Positions 34,146 through 43,177 of a DNA stretch of 51,513 nt are shown in pieces. The notes under the pieces were generated by a model. It did no database searches, was not told the origin of the DNA, and saw only the letters and a list, made by a program, of their open reading frames with translations. This stretch comes from Myxococcota bacterium (GTDB lineage Bacteria; Myxococcota_A; Polyangia; Polyangiales; Houyiibacteriaceae), in NCBI GenBank assembly GCA_028284955.1, contig JANQQS010000044.1, forward strand, positions 1 to 51,513. Direction: 5' to 3'. Position numbers and translations under genes: made by a program. Position 1 is the stretch's first letter. Each line of letters opens with the position of its first letter.

Positions 34146-35683
34146 ACCGCCCACGCTCAATCGACCCCCAAGCAGCAGCCTATCTTCAGGCAGCGACGTG
34201 GCTGATCGTCGCCGTAGGCTGCGGCAAACAAGTGGCTGATGATCCTCCGCCGCTCACCGTTCCTTCGACATTCGCCTCAGGAAGCGAAGAGCCACCCGAC
34301 GCGAAAGATCAAAAGCCCAATGACCGAGCCGACGATGATGAGGCGACTCGCGACAGGTCTGCCCGCACCCGTAAAGACGGCAATCTCAACGGAGATTCGC
34401 AATGGTGGACGGAGTTTGGTGACCCTCAGCTCAACGAGCTCGTTGAAGAAGCGCTCCGCAACAACCGCAGCGTGCGTGCGCGGTGGGCGCGCGTGCAGCA
34501 AGCACATCATTTCTCCCGCCAAGCGCGAGCCGCGCGATTGCCCCAGGTGGGCGCGTCGGTCGCGCTCACTCGGGCGCGCGGCATCAATGTCGCGCTCGGC
34601 AGCAGCGTAGACACCACCGTGCTCAACGCGTCGTTGCCCGTCAGCTACGAACTCAATCTCTACGGACGATTCGCACGGGAACACAACGCCACTCGACTCG
34701 AGCGCGATGCCACCCGCAGCGACCTCGAAACGCTCTCGCTGGGGCTCGCCGCCGAAGTCAGCGAAGCTTTTTTCGATCTCGTCGATGCGCGCGCGCGACA
34801 AGCACTGCTCGCCGAGCAGCTCCAGACCAACCAAACGTTCTACGAACTTGTCCGGCTTCGCTTCGAACGAGGACTCACCTCGGTCGTCGATGTACACCAG
34901 CAGCGACAGCAAGTCGCCGCGTCGAAAGCCGATCTCGCTTTGGTCGAAGGCCAAGCGGGCGTGCTCGAAAAACAGCTCGCGGTGCTGATCGGTTCAGAGC
35001 CGGGACGCAAGTTCGCCACCGCCATCGAAGGCATGCCCAAACTGGCCGGCGAGCCCCAACTCGGCGCGCCCGCCTCTGTGCTCGCTCAGCGCCCCGACAT
35101 CAAGGCGATTCAGCAACGTCTCAAAGCCGCCGATCGGCGGGTTCACGCCGCCATTGGTGCGCACCTCCCCTCGCTCTCGCTGAACTTCACCCCCGGCTAT
35201 CAGCGGCTCTCCGTCGACACGTCGATGGGCGATTCAACGCAAGACGGGTTTGTCTTCAGCGCCGGCGCCACCCTAAGCGCGCCGCTATTTGATGGCGTCC
35301 GCATTCCTGCCCAGATCAAACAAAACCGAGCCGTCGTGAGCGAGCTGGTCGAGCAGTATGCCGACGCAGTGTTGAACGCTTTGCTCGAAGTAGAGCGAGC
35401 GGTCGTGCTCGAGCGTCAGCAACGGACCCAGATTCGCCATCTCCACGACCAAGTGAAAATCGCGTCTGAACTATTGACCGCGTCTCGAGAACGCTATCGC
35501 ACAGGCCTGAGCGACTTCTTGCCCGTGCTGACCGCCCTGCGCACCGAACAAGGCAGCCAAGTCGCGCTGCTCTCCGCGAAACGGGAGCTCATTTCGAGTC
35601 GTATTCAACTCTACCGAGCGCTCGGCGGCCGTTGGCCATCGAAACTTTCCGAGCCCGATGATTTGGGAGAACGCTCGCCATGA
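34142..35683 (+). CDS. RND efflux outer-membrane factor (TolC/NodT-type)
   Basis: Outer-membrane channel of a tripartite pump, 513 residues. The N-terminus has a hydrophobic stretch ending in VAVGC (Cys27), a NodT-type lipoprotein signal. An acidic spacer follows, then the two duplicated OEP regions: WWTEFGDPQLNELVEEALRN (about 83-102), a repeat of long helices (RARWARVQQAHHFSRQARAA), and LAQRPDIKAIQQRLKAAD near residue 320, the conserved second-half motif. GTG start at 34142 overlaps tetR by four bases, and its own stop overlaps the membrane-fusion gene by four. Confidence 0.92.
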   Translation: MNRPRSIDPQAAAYLQAATWLIVAVGCGKQVADDPPPLTVPSTFASGSEEPPDAKDQKPNDRADDDEATRDRSARTRKDGNLNGDSQWWTEFGDPQLNELVEEALRNNRSVRARWARVQQAHHFSRQARAARLPQVGASVALTRARGINVALGSSVDTTVLNASLPVSYELNLYGRFAREHNATRLERDATRSDLETLSLGLAAEVSEAFFDLVDARARQALLAEQLQTNQTFYELVRLRFERGLTSVVDVHQQRQQVAASKADLALVEGQAGVLEKQLAVLIGSEPGRKFATAIEGMPKLAGEPQLGAPASVLAQRPDIKAIQQRLKAADRRVHAAIGAHLPSLSLNFTPGYQRLSVDTSMGDSTQDGFVFSAGATLSAPLFDGVRIPAQIKQNRAVVSELVEQYADAVLNALLEVERAVVLERQQRTQIRHLHDQVKIASELLTASRERYRTGLSDFLPVLTALRTEQGSQVALLSAKRELISSRIQLYRALGGRWPSKLSEPDDLGERSP

Positions 35684-37029
35684 CCCACGCCTCGCGATCC
35701 TCGAACCCACCGCCGTTCGAGCAGACCTCAGTCTCCGATCAATCGTCGATCACGGATGGGTCATCGGGCCCTCACCAGACATCGACCCACCCTTCGATTC
35801 GTCGGGCGATGATCCTCAAGGTCGTGCTCCCATTGTTTGCTGTGGTACTGGGCGCCGCGGTGACCGTCGCACTCGTGACCACCCGTCCCGAGGCCCAGCG
35901 CACTGAGGTGAAGAGCCGTGGTGTATTGGTGGATACGCTCACGGTGCGCAAACAACGACATGCGGTCGCGGTCCGCGCTCAGGGGACGGTGGTGCCCGCC
36001 GAACAAGTGGTGGTCCAGCCCGAAGTGTCGGGGCGGGTGGTGTGGCTCAGCAAGGAGCTCGTGCCGGGTGGAGAGTTCAAGAAAGGGCAGCGTCTCGCAC
36101 GCGTAGACCCGCGCGATTTTGAGCTTGCACTCGAATCGAGCCGCGCAGAGGTACAGCGCGCGGAGCTCGAACTGGAGCTCGAACGAGGCCGCCAGGTCGT
36201 CGCCAAGCGGGAATGGGAAGCGTTTGGAAGCGAAACCAGCGACCCCGCGCAAGGCCGTTCGCTGGCGCTTCGCGAGCCGCAACTACGCACCGCCGAAGTT
36301 CAGCTCAAGGCGGCGCAGAGCGCACTCAAACAAGCGAGCCTGAACCTCGGACGCACCACGCTTACCGCGCCCTTCAACGCGATGGTGGTCAGCGAAAGCG
36401 CAGAGCGAGGCCAACTCGTCACCCCCCAGACCACGCTGGCCACGCTGGTCGGCACCGACCGCTACTGGGTTCAGGTGTCCATTCCGGTCGAGGCGCTTCA
36501 ATCGATCGAGGTAGGGTCGACCCGTAGCGACGAACACTCAGGATCCGCCGCCCGCATCTGGCACAAAATCGGCAGTCGACGCGTCGAGCGACAGGGGCGC
36601 GTAGTGCGGTTGCTGCCCGATTTGGACACCGTGGGCAGCATGGCGCGCGTCGTGGTGGAAATCGACGATCCGCTGGGCAGAAAGGCGCCTGCGCCAGAGA
36701 CCACAAAAGAAAAACAAGCTGACGGGCCGCGCGCTCCGTTGCTGCTCAACACGTTTGTGCATGTCGAAATCGACGCGCCGGCGCTCGACGATGTGATCGA
36801 GGTTCCGCGCGCCGCAGTGCAAGAAGGCAACCGCGTGCACATCATGAACGACCAACGCAAACTCGAAGTGCGCGACGTCGAAGTCGTGTGGGGAACCCCC
36901 GACGCGGTGCTGGTTCGAACCGGCCTTTCGGATGGCGAGCACGTCGTAACGACCCGCATCGCCACGCCCGTCGCGGGAATGCAGCTACGATCCTCGAGCA
37001 CCAAAAAATCTACTGAGAAGACGCGATGA
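35680..37029 (+). CDS. RND efflux periplasmic adaptor (membrane-fusion protein)
   Basis: Links the inner-membrane pump to the outer channel, 449 residues. After a 45-residue polar leader there is one membrane anchor (LKVVLPLFAVVLGAAVTVAL, about 47-66). The lipoyl/barrel region shows VAVRAQGTVVPAEQ and VQPEVSGRVVWLSKELVPGG, then a helical hairpin (about 150-225) and LTAPFNAMVVSESAERGQLV, a classic HlyD_2/MFP motif. The C-terminal domain ends with LSDGEHVVTTRIATPVAGM. ATGA overlaps with both neighbours imply tight coupling. Confidence 0.93.
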   Translation: MTHASRSSNPPPFEQTSVSDQSSITDGSSGPHQTSTHPSIRRAMILKVVLPLFAVVLGAAVTVALVTTRPEAQRTEVKSRGVLVDTLTVRKQRHAVAVRAQGTVVPAEQVVVQPEVSGRVVWLSKELVPGGEFKKGQRLARVDPRDFELALESSRAEVQRAELELELERGRQVVAKREWEAFGSETSDPAQGRSLALREPQLRTAEVQLKAAQSALKQASLNLGRTTLTAPFNAMVVSESAERGQLVTPQTTLATLVGTDRYWVQVSIPVEALQSIEVGSTRSDEHSGSAARIWHKIGSRRVERQGRVVRLLPDLDTVGSMARVVVEIDDPLGRKAPAPETTKEKQADGPRAPLLLNTFVHVEIDAPALDDVIEVPRAAVQEGNRVHIMNDQRKLEVRDVEVVWGTPDAVLVRTGLSDGEHVVTTRIATPVAGMQLRSSSTKKSTEKTR

Positions 37030-40000
37030 CCCCCTCGGAGTCCGATTCAAAAGGCTCGAGCTCTGGCCCAGTCAGCTTGAGATCGACGCTTAGTTCTTCG
37101 CGAGGGCCGCTTGCCTGGATGGCGCAAAACGGTGTCGCCTCAAACGTATTGATGGCCGTGCTCATCGCCGGCGGTTTGGCGATGCTGTTCACTGGGATCA
37201 AACAGGAAGTATTTCCGGAAGTCGAACTCGACACCATCGTGGTGAACGTCGCGTACCCCGGCGCAAGCCCCGCCGAGGTCGAGCAAGGTGTAATTTTGGC
37301 CGCAGAAGAAGCTGTCCGCGGCGTCGACGGCATCAAAGAAGTTCGCTCTACCGCCAATGAAGGCGTCGGCGTGGTCGCCATCGAGCTTTTGCTCGGAGCC
37401 GACGTCGACCGCGCACTCAACGACGTAAAGAGCGCCATCGACCGAATCACGTCGTTCCCCCAAGACATCGAACGCCCCGTGATCAGCGTCGCCACAAATC
37501 GAACCAAGGTCGTTTCGCTCGTGATCTACGGCGATGAGAGCGAAGCCACCCTCCGCAAACTCGCCGACGACGCGCGCACCGATCTGCTTCAGAGCGAAGA
37601 CATCACCTACGTCGATCTCAGCGGCGTTCGCCCTCTCGAAATCAGCATCGAAATCCCCCAGCAAGAACTCCGTCGTCACGGTCTCACGCTTTCCGGAGTT
37701 GCCGACACCATCCGGGCTTCGTCGCTCGAGGTACCGGCCGGAGGAGTCAAAACGCGGGGCGGAGAGATCCTCCTGCGGACGGCGGGGCGACGCGACGCAG
37801 GAACAGAATTCGGAAATATCGTGCTGTTGAGCCGACCCGACGGGACTCAGCTGCGCATCAAAGACATCGCCGATGTCCGCGATGGATTCCGCGAAGACGA
37901 TCGCGCTGCATATTTCAACGGCAAGCCAGCGGCCATGGTGCAGGTCTTCCGCGTAGGCGACGAAACGCCGCTCACGGTATCCGCGGCGGTCCACGAATAC
38001 GTCAAAGAAAAACAGCCGCAGCTTCCAAGCGGAATCGACATGCAGCTGTGGGGCGACCAGTCCGAAATGTACGAGGCGCGCATTCGCCTGCTCGAACGGA
38101 ATGCCTACATTGGGCTCGCCCTGGTGCTAATTATCCTGGGGCTCTTTCTCGAACCCAAGCTCGCCTTCTGGGTCACCCTCGGCATTCCCATTTCGTTTGC
38201 TGGATCGTTGCTCTTCCTGCCGAGCGCCGACGTATCCATCAACATGATTTCGCTCTTTGCGTTTATCGTCACACTGGGAATGGTCGTCGACGACGCCATC
38301 GTGGTGGGCGAGGCGATCTACAAACAGCGCGCCGATGGTAAATCGCGTACCGAGGCCGCCATCGCGGGGGTTCGCGAAGTCGCGCATCCGGTCACCTTCT
38401 CCATTCTCACGACCTGCATTGCCTTTGCGCCGATGCTTTTCGTGCCTGGGGTGATGGGAAAATTTTTTCGCGTGATTCCCATCGTGGTGATCGCTGTGTT
38501 GCTCATCTCCTTGGTAGAATCGCTCGTCATTCTGCCCGCGCACCTCGCACACCGCATGCCCGCGTGGATGCGCATTGTGCTCTGGCCCTTTTTCGCGTTC
38601 ATGTCGCTACTCGGCAGCGACAAAGTCGGCCAAGCGCTCGAATGGTTTATCGCGCGCGTATACCGACCCACGCTGCGGCAAGCGCTTCGCTGGCGTTACC
38701 TTACCTTCGCGATCTGCGTGGCCACCCTCGTAGCGACGCTTGGCCTGGTCGCGGGAGGACGAATCGAGTTTGCGTTCATGCCCAAAGTGGAGAGCGATGT
38801 GGTGGTGGCGCAGTTGCGCTTGCCGGTAGGCACCCCCGCCGAAGACACGTTGCATATCCAGTCACGCATGGTGGCCGAGGCAGAGCGCATCATCAAAAGG
38901 GAGCGAACGCCTGAGGGCAGCATCTCCCGCGGGATTTTTTCAGACCTCGGCGCACTGACCGCCTACGACCAGGGCCCCACCGTAGGGGTGGCCAGCTCAG
39001 GCAGCCACCTCACCACCATCATGGTGTATCTGGTTGAAAGCGACCGCCGCAATATCTCCGCCGCCAAGTTTGCTCGCGACTGGCGCAACCGCATCGGAGA
39101 AATCCCTGGAGCGGAAGCACTGACGTTTCGATACGCCACCGGCGCGAACGCAGGTTCCGCTATCGACGTCCAGCTCAGCCACCCGAACCCCGCTACCCTA
39201 GAGGGCGCAGCGATGCGTCTTGCTCAAGGCCTCGAGGGCTTTCGCGGGGTCAAAGACATCGACAGTGGAGTGAGCCCCGGCAAAGAGCAGCTCGACTTCA
39301 GCATCACCCCCGAGGGCCAAGCACGAGGCCTCACCGAAGCCGAGCTTGCTCGACAAGTACGGGCCGCATACTACGGATCGGAGGCGGTACGGCAGCAACG
39401 GGGTCGCGATGAAATCCGCGTCTATGTGCGGCGCCCCAAATCAGAGCGCGCCTCTCTCCACGATTTGGAGTCCATGGTCGTGCGCACGCCCTCGGGCGGC
39501 GAGATGCCTTTGTTTGAAGCGGCGAAGATCAAACGGGGCCGAGCCTACACCACCATCCGCCGTACCGACGGCCGACGCACCATCAGCGTCACCGCAGACA
39601 TCGCGGAAGGAGAAGGAAACGCCAACCAAGTGGTGGCCTCACTGACCAAAAACGAGCTCCCCAAGCTCCTCCGTGACGTCTCGGGCCTGAGCTACAAAAT
39701 GGGCGGAGAGCAGCGCGAGCAAGCCGACGCATTGGGCAGCCTTGCCGTTGGATTTGCGCTCGCTTTGTTGGTGATGGGCGGTTTGCTCGCGGTGGCGTTC
39801 CGCAGCTATGTGCAGCCACTCTTGGTCATGACCGCGATTCCTTTTGGAGTCGTGGGAGCGATTTGGGGGCACGCCATCATGAACTTCGACTTGAGCATCA
39901 TGAGCATGATGGGCATCGTGGCGCTTTCCGGCGTCGTGGTGAACGATTCGCTGATCCTAATCGTGGCAGTCAACCGCTATCGGGAGGAGAAGAAACCGAT

Positions 40001-40337
40001 TTGGGAAGCCGTCATGGCGGGCGGAGTGCGACGTTTTCGACCGATTCTGCTCACATCGCTCACCACTTTTTTTGGCTTGGTCCCCATGATTGTCGAGACG
40101 TCGGTGCAAGCCCGTTTCTTGATTCCCATGGCCATCTCGCTCGCGTTTGGCGTCATCTTCGGGACGGTGATTCTCTTGGTCCTGGTTCCCGCCACCTATC
40201 TCATGCTTGAAGACATTCGCTGGGTCGGACGGTACATCGCCGCACGATTACAGGGCGCGCCCGCGCCGCTACGCCTTCATTCCGAACGCCCGCCGCCCAT
40301 CGAGTCGCCGCGCCCCCTGGCCGACGCGGCCGAATGA
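37026..40337 (+). CDS. RND-family efflux permease (AcrB/HAE type)
   Basis: Proton-driven inner-membrane pump of 1103 residues with the usual twelve helices and two large periplasmic loops. Visible marks: AYPGASPAEVEQGVILAAEEAVRG (in parts), the helix-4 FIVTLGMVVDDAIVVGEAIYK motif with the paired aspartates of the proton relay, LTTCIAFAPMLF, and in the second half GIVALSGVVVNDSLILI and LTSLTTFFGLVPM. A third helix-rich element EAAIAGVREVAHPVTFSILTT is typical of the family. The substrate class is not predictable. The start overlaps the adaptor stop by four bases. Confidence 0.95.
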   Translation: MTPSESDSKGSSSGPVSLRSTLSSSRGPLAWMAQNGVASNVLMAVLIAGGLAMLFTGIKQEVFPEVELDTIVVNVAYPGASPAEVEQGVILAAEEAVRGVDGIKEVRSTANEGVGVVAIELLLGADVDRALNDVKSAIDRITSFPQDIERPVISVATNRTKVVSLVIYGDESEATLRKLADDARTDLLQSEDITYVDLSGVRPLEISIEIPQQELRRHGLTLSGVADTIRASSLEVPAGGVKTRGGEILLRTAGRRDAGTEFGNIVLLSRPDGTQLRIKDIADVRDGFREDDRAAYFNGKPAAMVQVFRVGDETPLTVSAAVHEYVKEKQPQLPSGIDMQLWGDQSEMYEARIRLLERNAYIGLALVLIILGLFLEPKLAFWVTLGIPISFAGSLLFLPSADVSINMISLFAFIVTLGMVVDDAIVVGEAIYKQRADGKSRTEAAIAGVREVAHPVTFSILTTCIAFAPMLFVPGVMGKFFRVIPIVVIAVLLISLVESLVILPAHLAHRMPAWMRIVLWPFFAFMSLLGSDKVGQALEWFIARVYRPTLRQALRWRYLTFAICVATLVATLGLVAGGRIEFAFMPKVESDVVVAQLRLPVGTPAEDTLHIQSRMVAEAERIIKRERTPEGSISRGIFSDLGALTAYDQGPTVGVASSGSHLTTIMVYLVESDRRNISAAKFARDWRNRIGEIPGAEALTFRYATGANAGSAIDVQLSHPNPATLEGAAMRLAQGLEGFRGVKDIDSGVSPGKEQLDFSITPEGQARGLTEAELARQVRAAYYGSEAVRQQRGRDEIRVYVRRPKSERASLHDLESMVVRTPSGGEMPLFEAAKIKRGRAYTTIRRTDGRRTISVTADIAEGEGNANQVVASLTKNELPKLLRDVSGLSYKMGGEQREQADALGSLAVGFALALLVMGGLLAVAFRSYVQPLLVMTAIPFGVVGAIWGHAIMNFDLSIMSMMGIVALSGVVVNDSLILIVAVNRYREEKKPIWEAVMAGGVRRFRPILLTSLTTFFGLVPMIVETSVQARFLIPMAISLAFGVIFGTVILLVLVPATYLMLEDIRWVGRYIAARLQGAPAPLRLHSERPPPIESPRPLADAAE

Positions 40338-40353
40338 TCGCATAAGCAAACAC

Positions 40354-41295
40354 ATGCAATCGATGCGCGCGCGATGGGCGTTTGCCATCAAAACGGGTAG
40401 CTGGCCGAAGCTCTTTGTCCCCACCGCGCTCGGGCAATGCCTCGGCGCAGCCCACCTCGGACGCATCGACATAGCTCCCGCGCTAGCTGGTATCGCCTTC
40501 ACCCTGATGCCCACCCTCGCCATCGTACTACTCAACGATTGGGGCGACCGCGCTGTCGACCGGAAAAAGCGCGTGCTGTTTCCGCACTCGGGCTCGAAAA
40601 AAACGATTCACGATGGGATTCTCCCCGCGGCTCGCGTGCTTTGGGTCGGTCTCGCAGCAGCCGCCGGCACCCTGCTGGCTGCCTACACACTCGAACATTG
40701 GCTCGGGCGTCCCTCGCTCACCGGAATAGCTGTGCTTGGGCTCGCGTTGTTCTGGGCCTATACCTTCCCTCCCATCAAGCTCAACTATCGCGGTGGTGGA
40801 GAGTTGCTCGAAGCGATCGGCGTGGGATTTGTCCTGCCGTGGTTCCACGCATACGTCCAAGGCGGGCTCGGCGCGGAATCGATCCTCTGGCTGCCACGCG
40901 CCTGGGCGGTGCTGCCGGGTTTTGTGTTGCTGAGCTTTTCATCCGCCGTGGCAAGTGGACTAAGCGACGAAGTTTCGGACAAAAAAGGCGGAAAACGCAC
41001 TTTTGTGACCGCGCTGGGCAACCCCCAAGCGCGCCGCCTCTGCGAACTGAGCGCGGCCGTAGGAATCGCGGCCTGGATCTTCGCCGGGATATGCTCAGAG
41101 CGAGCACCACTCGCGGCATGTGCCGTCGCCGGTTGCGTAAGCGCGCTTCACCTCATCAAAGTAGTGCGCGAAAGCCCGTCCGCAATCACCGGCGCATTTC
41201 CCCATCACAAGACATACAAAACACACCTCCATCGCGCGATCTGGCGCGGCGGAACCTGGCTCGCTGCGCTCGTGCTGGCATACAATCTATTGTGA
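40354..41295 (+). CDS. UbiA-type prenyltransferase
   Basis: Integral membrane prenyltransferase of 313 residues, perhaps for quinone or another prenylated lipid. Two Asp-rich motifs bind Mg-prenyl diphosphate: NDWGDRAVDRKKR (about 60-72) and SDEVSDKKGGKRT (about 205-217). About eight helices are seen, and the 1,4-dihydroxy-2-naphthoate branch (MenA-like) is a reasonable guess. ATG at 40354 is used; the longer open frame starts inside the RND gene. It begins 16 bases after the RND stop, so it may be part of that transcript. Its stop lies 24 bases before repeat R4. Confidence 0.85.
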   Translation: MQSMRARWAFAIKTGSWPKLFVPTALGQCLGAAHLGRIDIAPALAGIAFTLMPTLAIVLLNDWGDRAVDRKKRVLFPHSGSKKTIHDGILPAARVLWVGLAAAAGTLLAAYTLEHWLGRPSLTGIAVLGLALFWAYTFPPIKLNYRGGGELLEAIGVGFVLPWFHAYVQGGLGAESILWLPRAWAVLPGFVLLSFSSAVASGLSDEVSDKKGGKRTFVTALGNPQARRLCELSAAVGIAAWIFAGICSERAPLAACAVAGCVSALHLIKVVRESPSAITGAFPHHKTYKTHLHRAIWRGGTWLAALVLAYNLL

Positions 41296-41318
41296 GGATT
41301 TGGCCGTCTGTTTTTCTT

Positions 41319-41397
41319 AGGGTCTGGCACCCAGACCCTCTCGTCGGGGTACGACCCCGCCGATTCACCCAAACTCCCCCGCCAGGAGGCACGTGAC
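41319..41397. repeat. Hairpin repeat R4 core
   Basis: Same orientation as R3c and R5. Hairpin A GGGTCTGG-CAC-CCAGACCC (41320-41338), hairpin B CGGGGT-ACG-ACCCCG (41345-41359), then TTCACCCAAACTCCCCC, CCAGGAGG and CACGTGAC. The preceding GTTTTTCT run ends the UbiA gene's 3' region, but no T-run follows the stem. Confidence 0.88.
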
Positions 41398-41598
41398 CTG
41401 GTTTCGTTAGGGAGAATTGCGGGAGATGGTTCGAGTTGTTGTCGTCGCCTGCACGCAGTCTTGTCCTAAACGATGAAGCACAACGCGACCGGGGCCCCGC
41501 CGCAACGCGGTGGGGACGGCCGCAAACGCGGCCGGCGGCGGGTGGGGGGCCCCGCGGAATCGTATTCCGCGGGGGGAGGGGCTGCGGCCAGCCCCTCC
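41398..41598. repeat. Hairpin repeat R4 spacer and GC-rich module
   Basis: Completes the long unit (41319-41598). The spacer has GTTCGAGTTGTTGTCGTCG and GATGAAGCACAACG as in R3c. The GC block includes GGCCGC-AAAC-GCGGCC, a strong CCCGCGGAAT-CGT-ATTCCGCGGG stem-loop whose two 10-base arms lie at 41551-41560 and 41564-41573, and a closing hairpin with arms at 41575-41584 and 41589-41598, loop CGGC. The GGGGCC and GGCCCC ends of the block can also pair to enclose the inner hairpins. It ends seven bases from the YciO stop. Confidence 0.85.
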
Positions 41599-41604
41599 GA
41601 AAAC

Positions 41605-42204
41605 TTAGATCCAGTCGATGGGGCCGGCGCCTTCTCGCAACACCACGGCCTCATTTTCGCACAGGTCGATGACCGTCGATGGCTCGAGACCCCCATCGCC
41701 CGCATCCAGACACAGCTCAGCGCGCGCATAGCGTTTGGCGAGTTCATCGGGGTCGCTGATCGGTTCACCCTCCCACGACGCCGATGTTGAAACGATGGGT
41801 CGCCCAAGCTCGCGCACCAAACTCAACGCCACCTCATGGTGGGGTACGCGAATACCCACCGTGCGTCGCTTCCGCATGAGCACCCGAGGCACCTCGCGTG
41901 TGGCAGGAAGCACGAAAGTGTACGGCCCAGGCAGCAGGCGGCGCATGACCCGATACGCGGAATCGCTGACGATCGCATACTTCGCAATGTCGCCGAGGTC
42001 AGGACAGACGAAGCCAACCGGATGATCCGATTTGATGCCTTTGAGGCGGTATACCTTTTCGATCGCTCGCTTTTGACGAATGTCGCACCCCACCCCGTAA
42101 ACCGTGTCGGTCGGATACACCACCACCCCACCACGCTCGAGTACGTCCACCGCACGCGCGATCTTCCTCGGCTCAGGATGCGTAGGATGAATCGCTAGCC
42201 GCAT
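41605..42204 (-). CDS. YrdC/Sua5/YciO-family protein
   Basis: Member of the family that makes threonylcarbamoyl-AMP for the tRNA t6A modification, or its YciO paralogue. The 199-residue protein has the nucleotide/bicarbonate-site motifs VVVYPTDTVYGVGCD (about 27-41), KVYRLKGIKSDHP, LLPGPYTFVLPAT and IVSTSASWEGEP. The length without a C-terminal Sua5 domain and the KGIKSDHP form lean to YciO-type. It converges with the UbiA gene, with R4 filling the gap, and shares a six-base gap with the upstream macro-like gene. Confidence 0.88.
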   Translation of the reverse strand: MRLAIHPTHPEPRKIARAVDVLERGGVVVYPTDTVYGVGCDIRQKRAIEKVYRLKGIKSDHPVGFVCPDLGDIAKYAIVSDSAYRVMRRLLPGPYTFVLPATREVPRVLMRKRRTVGIRVPHHEVALSLVRELGRPIVSTSASWEGEPISDPDELAKRYARAELCLDAGDGGLEPSTVIDLCENEAVVLREGAGPIDWI

Positions 42205-42210
42205 GGCTTG

Positions 42211-43077
42211 CTATCGCTCGCCTCGTGCGTGCACCATTTTTCGCGGGCTGCCATCTTCGAACAGCACCAGCACAGAGTTCGGAAGATGCACCTCTCTCAC
42301 CTGCCCCACCCCAAATTTGGAGTGCACGAGCCAATCTCCAACCTGATAGGTATGGCGCATATTGTATTGCTCCGCGGACACCCGCGCGGAAGCAACCTCG
42401 TCCGCAGGAAGCGCCAATTTCGAGCGACCACGCGCGCGTTTTGTTTTTGTGGAGGCTTTGCGCTTGGAAGCGCTCGAAACGACGGGAGCCGACTCTTCAA
42501 CCCGAGCCAAATGGCTCACTTTCGTTCTCGCGGCGCGAAACACCGTCGCCTGCGGTTCACATACCAGCACTTCTTCCACAACCGAGGGACGCCCTTCTCG
42601 AAAGCACGTCTCCGAGTACGCATGCGCCGCACTGACAATGTCGACCAAACGTTCCGCGCGCGCCAACTCTTCTGGGCCCTCGCCAAGCGCAGGAATGGCC
42701 ACGCGCTCCACCGAGCGCTGAGCGACGAACGAAAGCAACCCGAATACGCTCGCTCGCAATAGCTCACGATTCGGCGCGGGCTGTCGATTCTCTCCTGGCT
42801 CGGGCGGCCGCGTGGCGCACCACGCCAGGAAGTCACAATGGAGCCGGCCCGGGTGGACGCGACAAACCCCTGGCACCGGAAGCGTTCCCCCCGTGATTCG
42901 GCGAATCTCTTTGTCGAGCGCGGCCTGTAGCCCGTCTCCGTACGCGTGACGCAAATCACGATCGGCCCCGGGCCCGGGCCATAGCTGCATATCGGCAGCT
43001 CCGTCATGCGCAATCGCGCCGACCCGGCGTTTCGACGGGAGCTCGTACGCGGATTTTCGAAGAAGGATCACATCCAT
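42211..43077 (-). CDS. Macro-domain-like protein fused to a CarD/UvrD-type Tudor-like domain
   Basis: A 288-residue two-part protein. Residues 1-180 resemble a macro (ADP-ribose-binding) fold: ADMQLWPGPGADRDLRHAYG early, and the late motif VERVAIPALGEGPEELARA, which parallels the AFPALGTG loop of macro domains. This assignment is tentative. A Lys/Arg-rich linker (about 203-222) leads to a C-terminal domain (about 243-288; YQVGDWLVHSKFGVGQV, VLFEDGSPRKMVH) closely resembling the small Tudor-like RNA-polymerase-binding fold of CarD and UvrD/PcrA tails. It could bring ADP-ribose recognition or hydrolysis to transcription. ATG at 43077; the YciO gene follows by six bases. Confidence 0.6.
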   Translation of the reverse strand: MDVILLRKSAYELPSKRRVGAIAHDGAADMQLWPGPGADRDLRHAYGDGLQAALDKEIRRITGGTLPVPGVCRVHPGRLHCDFLAWCATRPPEPGENRQPAPNRELLRASVFGLLSFVAQRSVERVAIPALGEGPEELARAERLVDIVSAAHAYSETCFREGRPSVVEEVLVCEPQATVFRAARTKVSHLARVEESAPVVSSASKRKASTKTKRARGRSKLALPADEVASARVSAEQYNMRHTYQVGDWLVHSKFGVGQVREVHLPNSVLVLFEDGSPRKMVHARGER

Positions 43078-43177
43078 GCGCGACTCCTAGCATACGAGCG
43101 ACGTCCACGCGCATGCATGGCTCATTCCGCCCATTCGCGCACTACCCAGTCGCCAGAGATTGCGCTAGGGACACCCC

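Noticed and set aside
41300-41345. Rho-independent terminator after the UbiA gene
   Set aside because: The T-rich run (GTTTTTCT) precedes the stem and nothing T-rich follows it, so the standard arrangement is missing.
41319-41598. Insertion sequence or integron attC site
   Set aside because: No transposase or integrase frame, no target duplication I could see, and the hairpin order does not match the attC R/L box arrangement.
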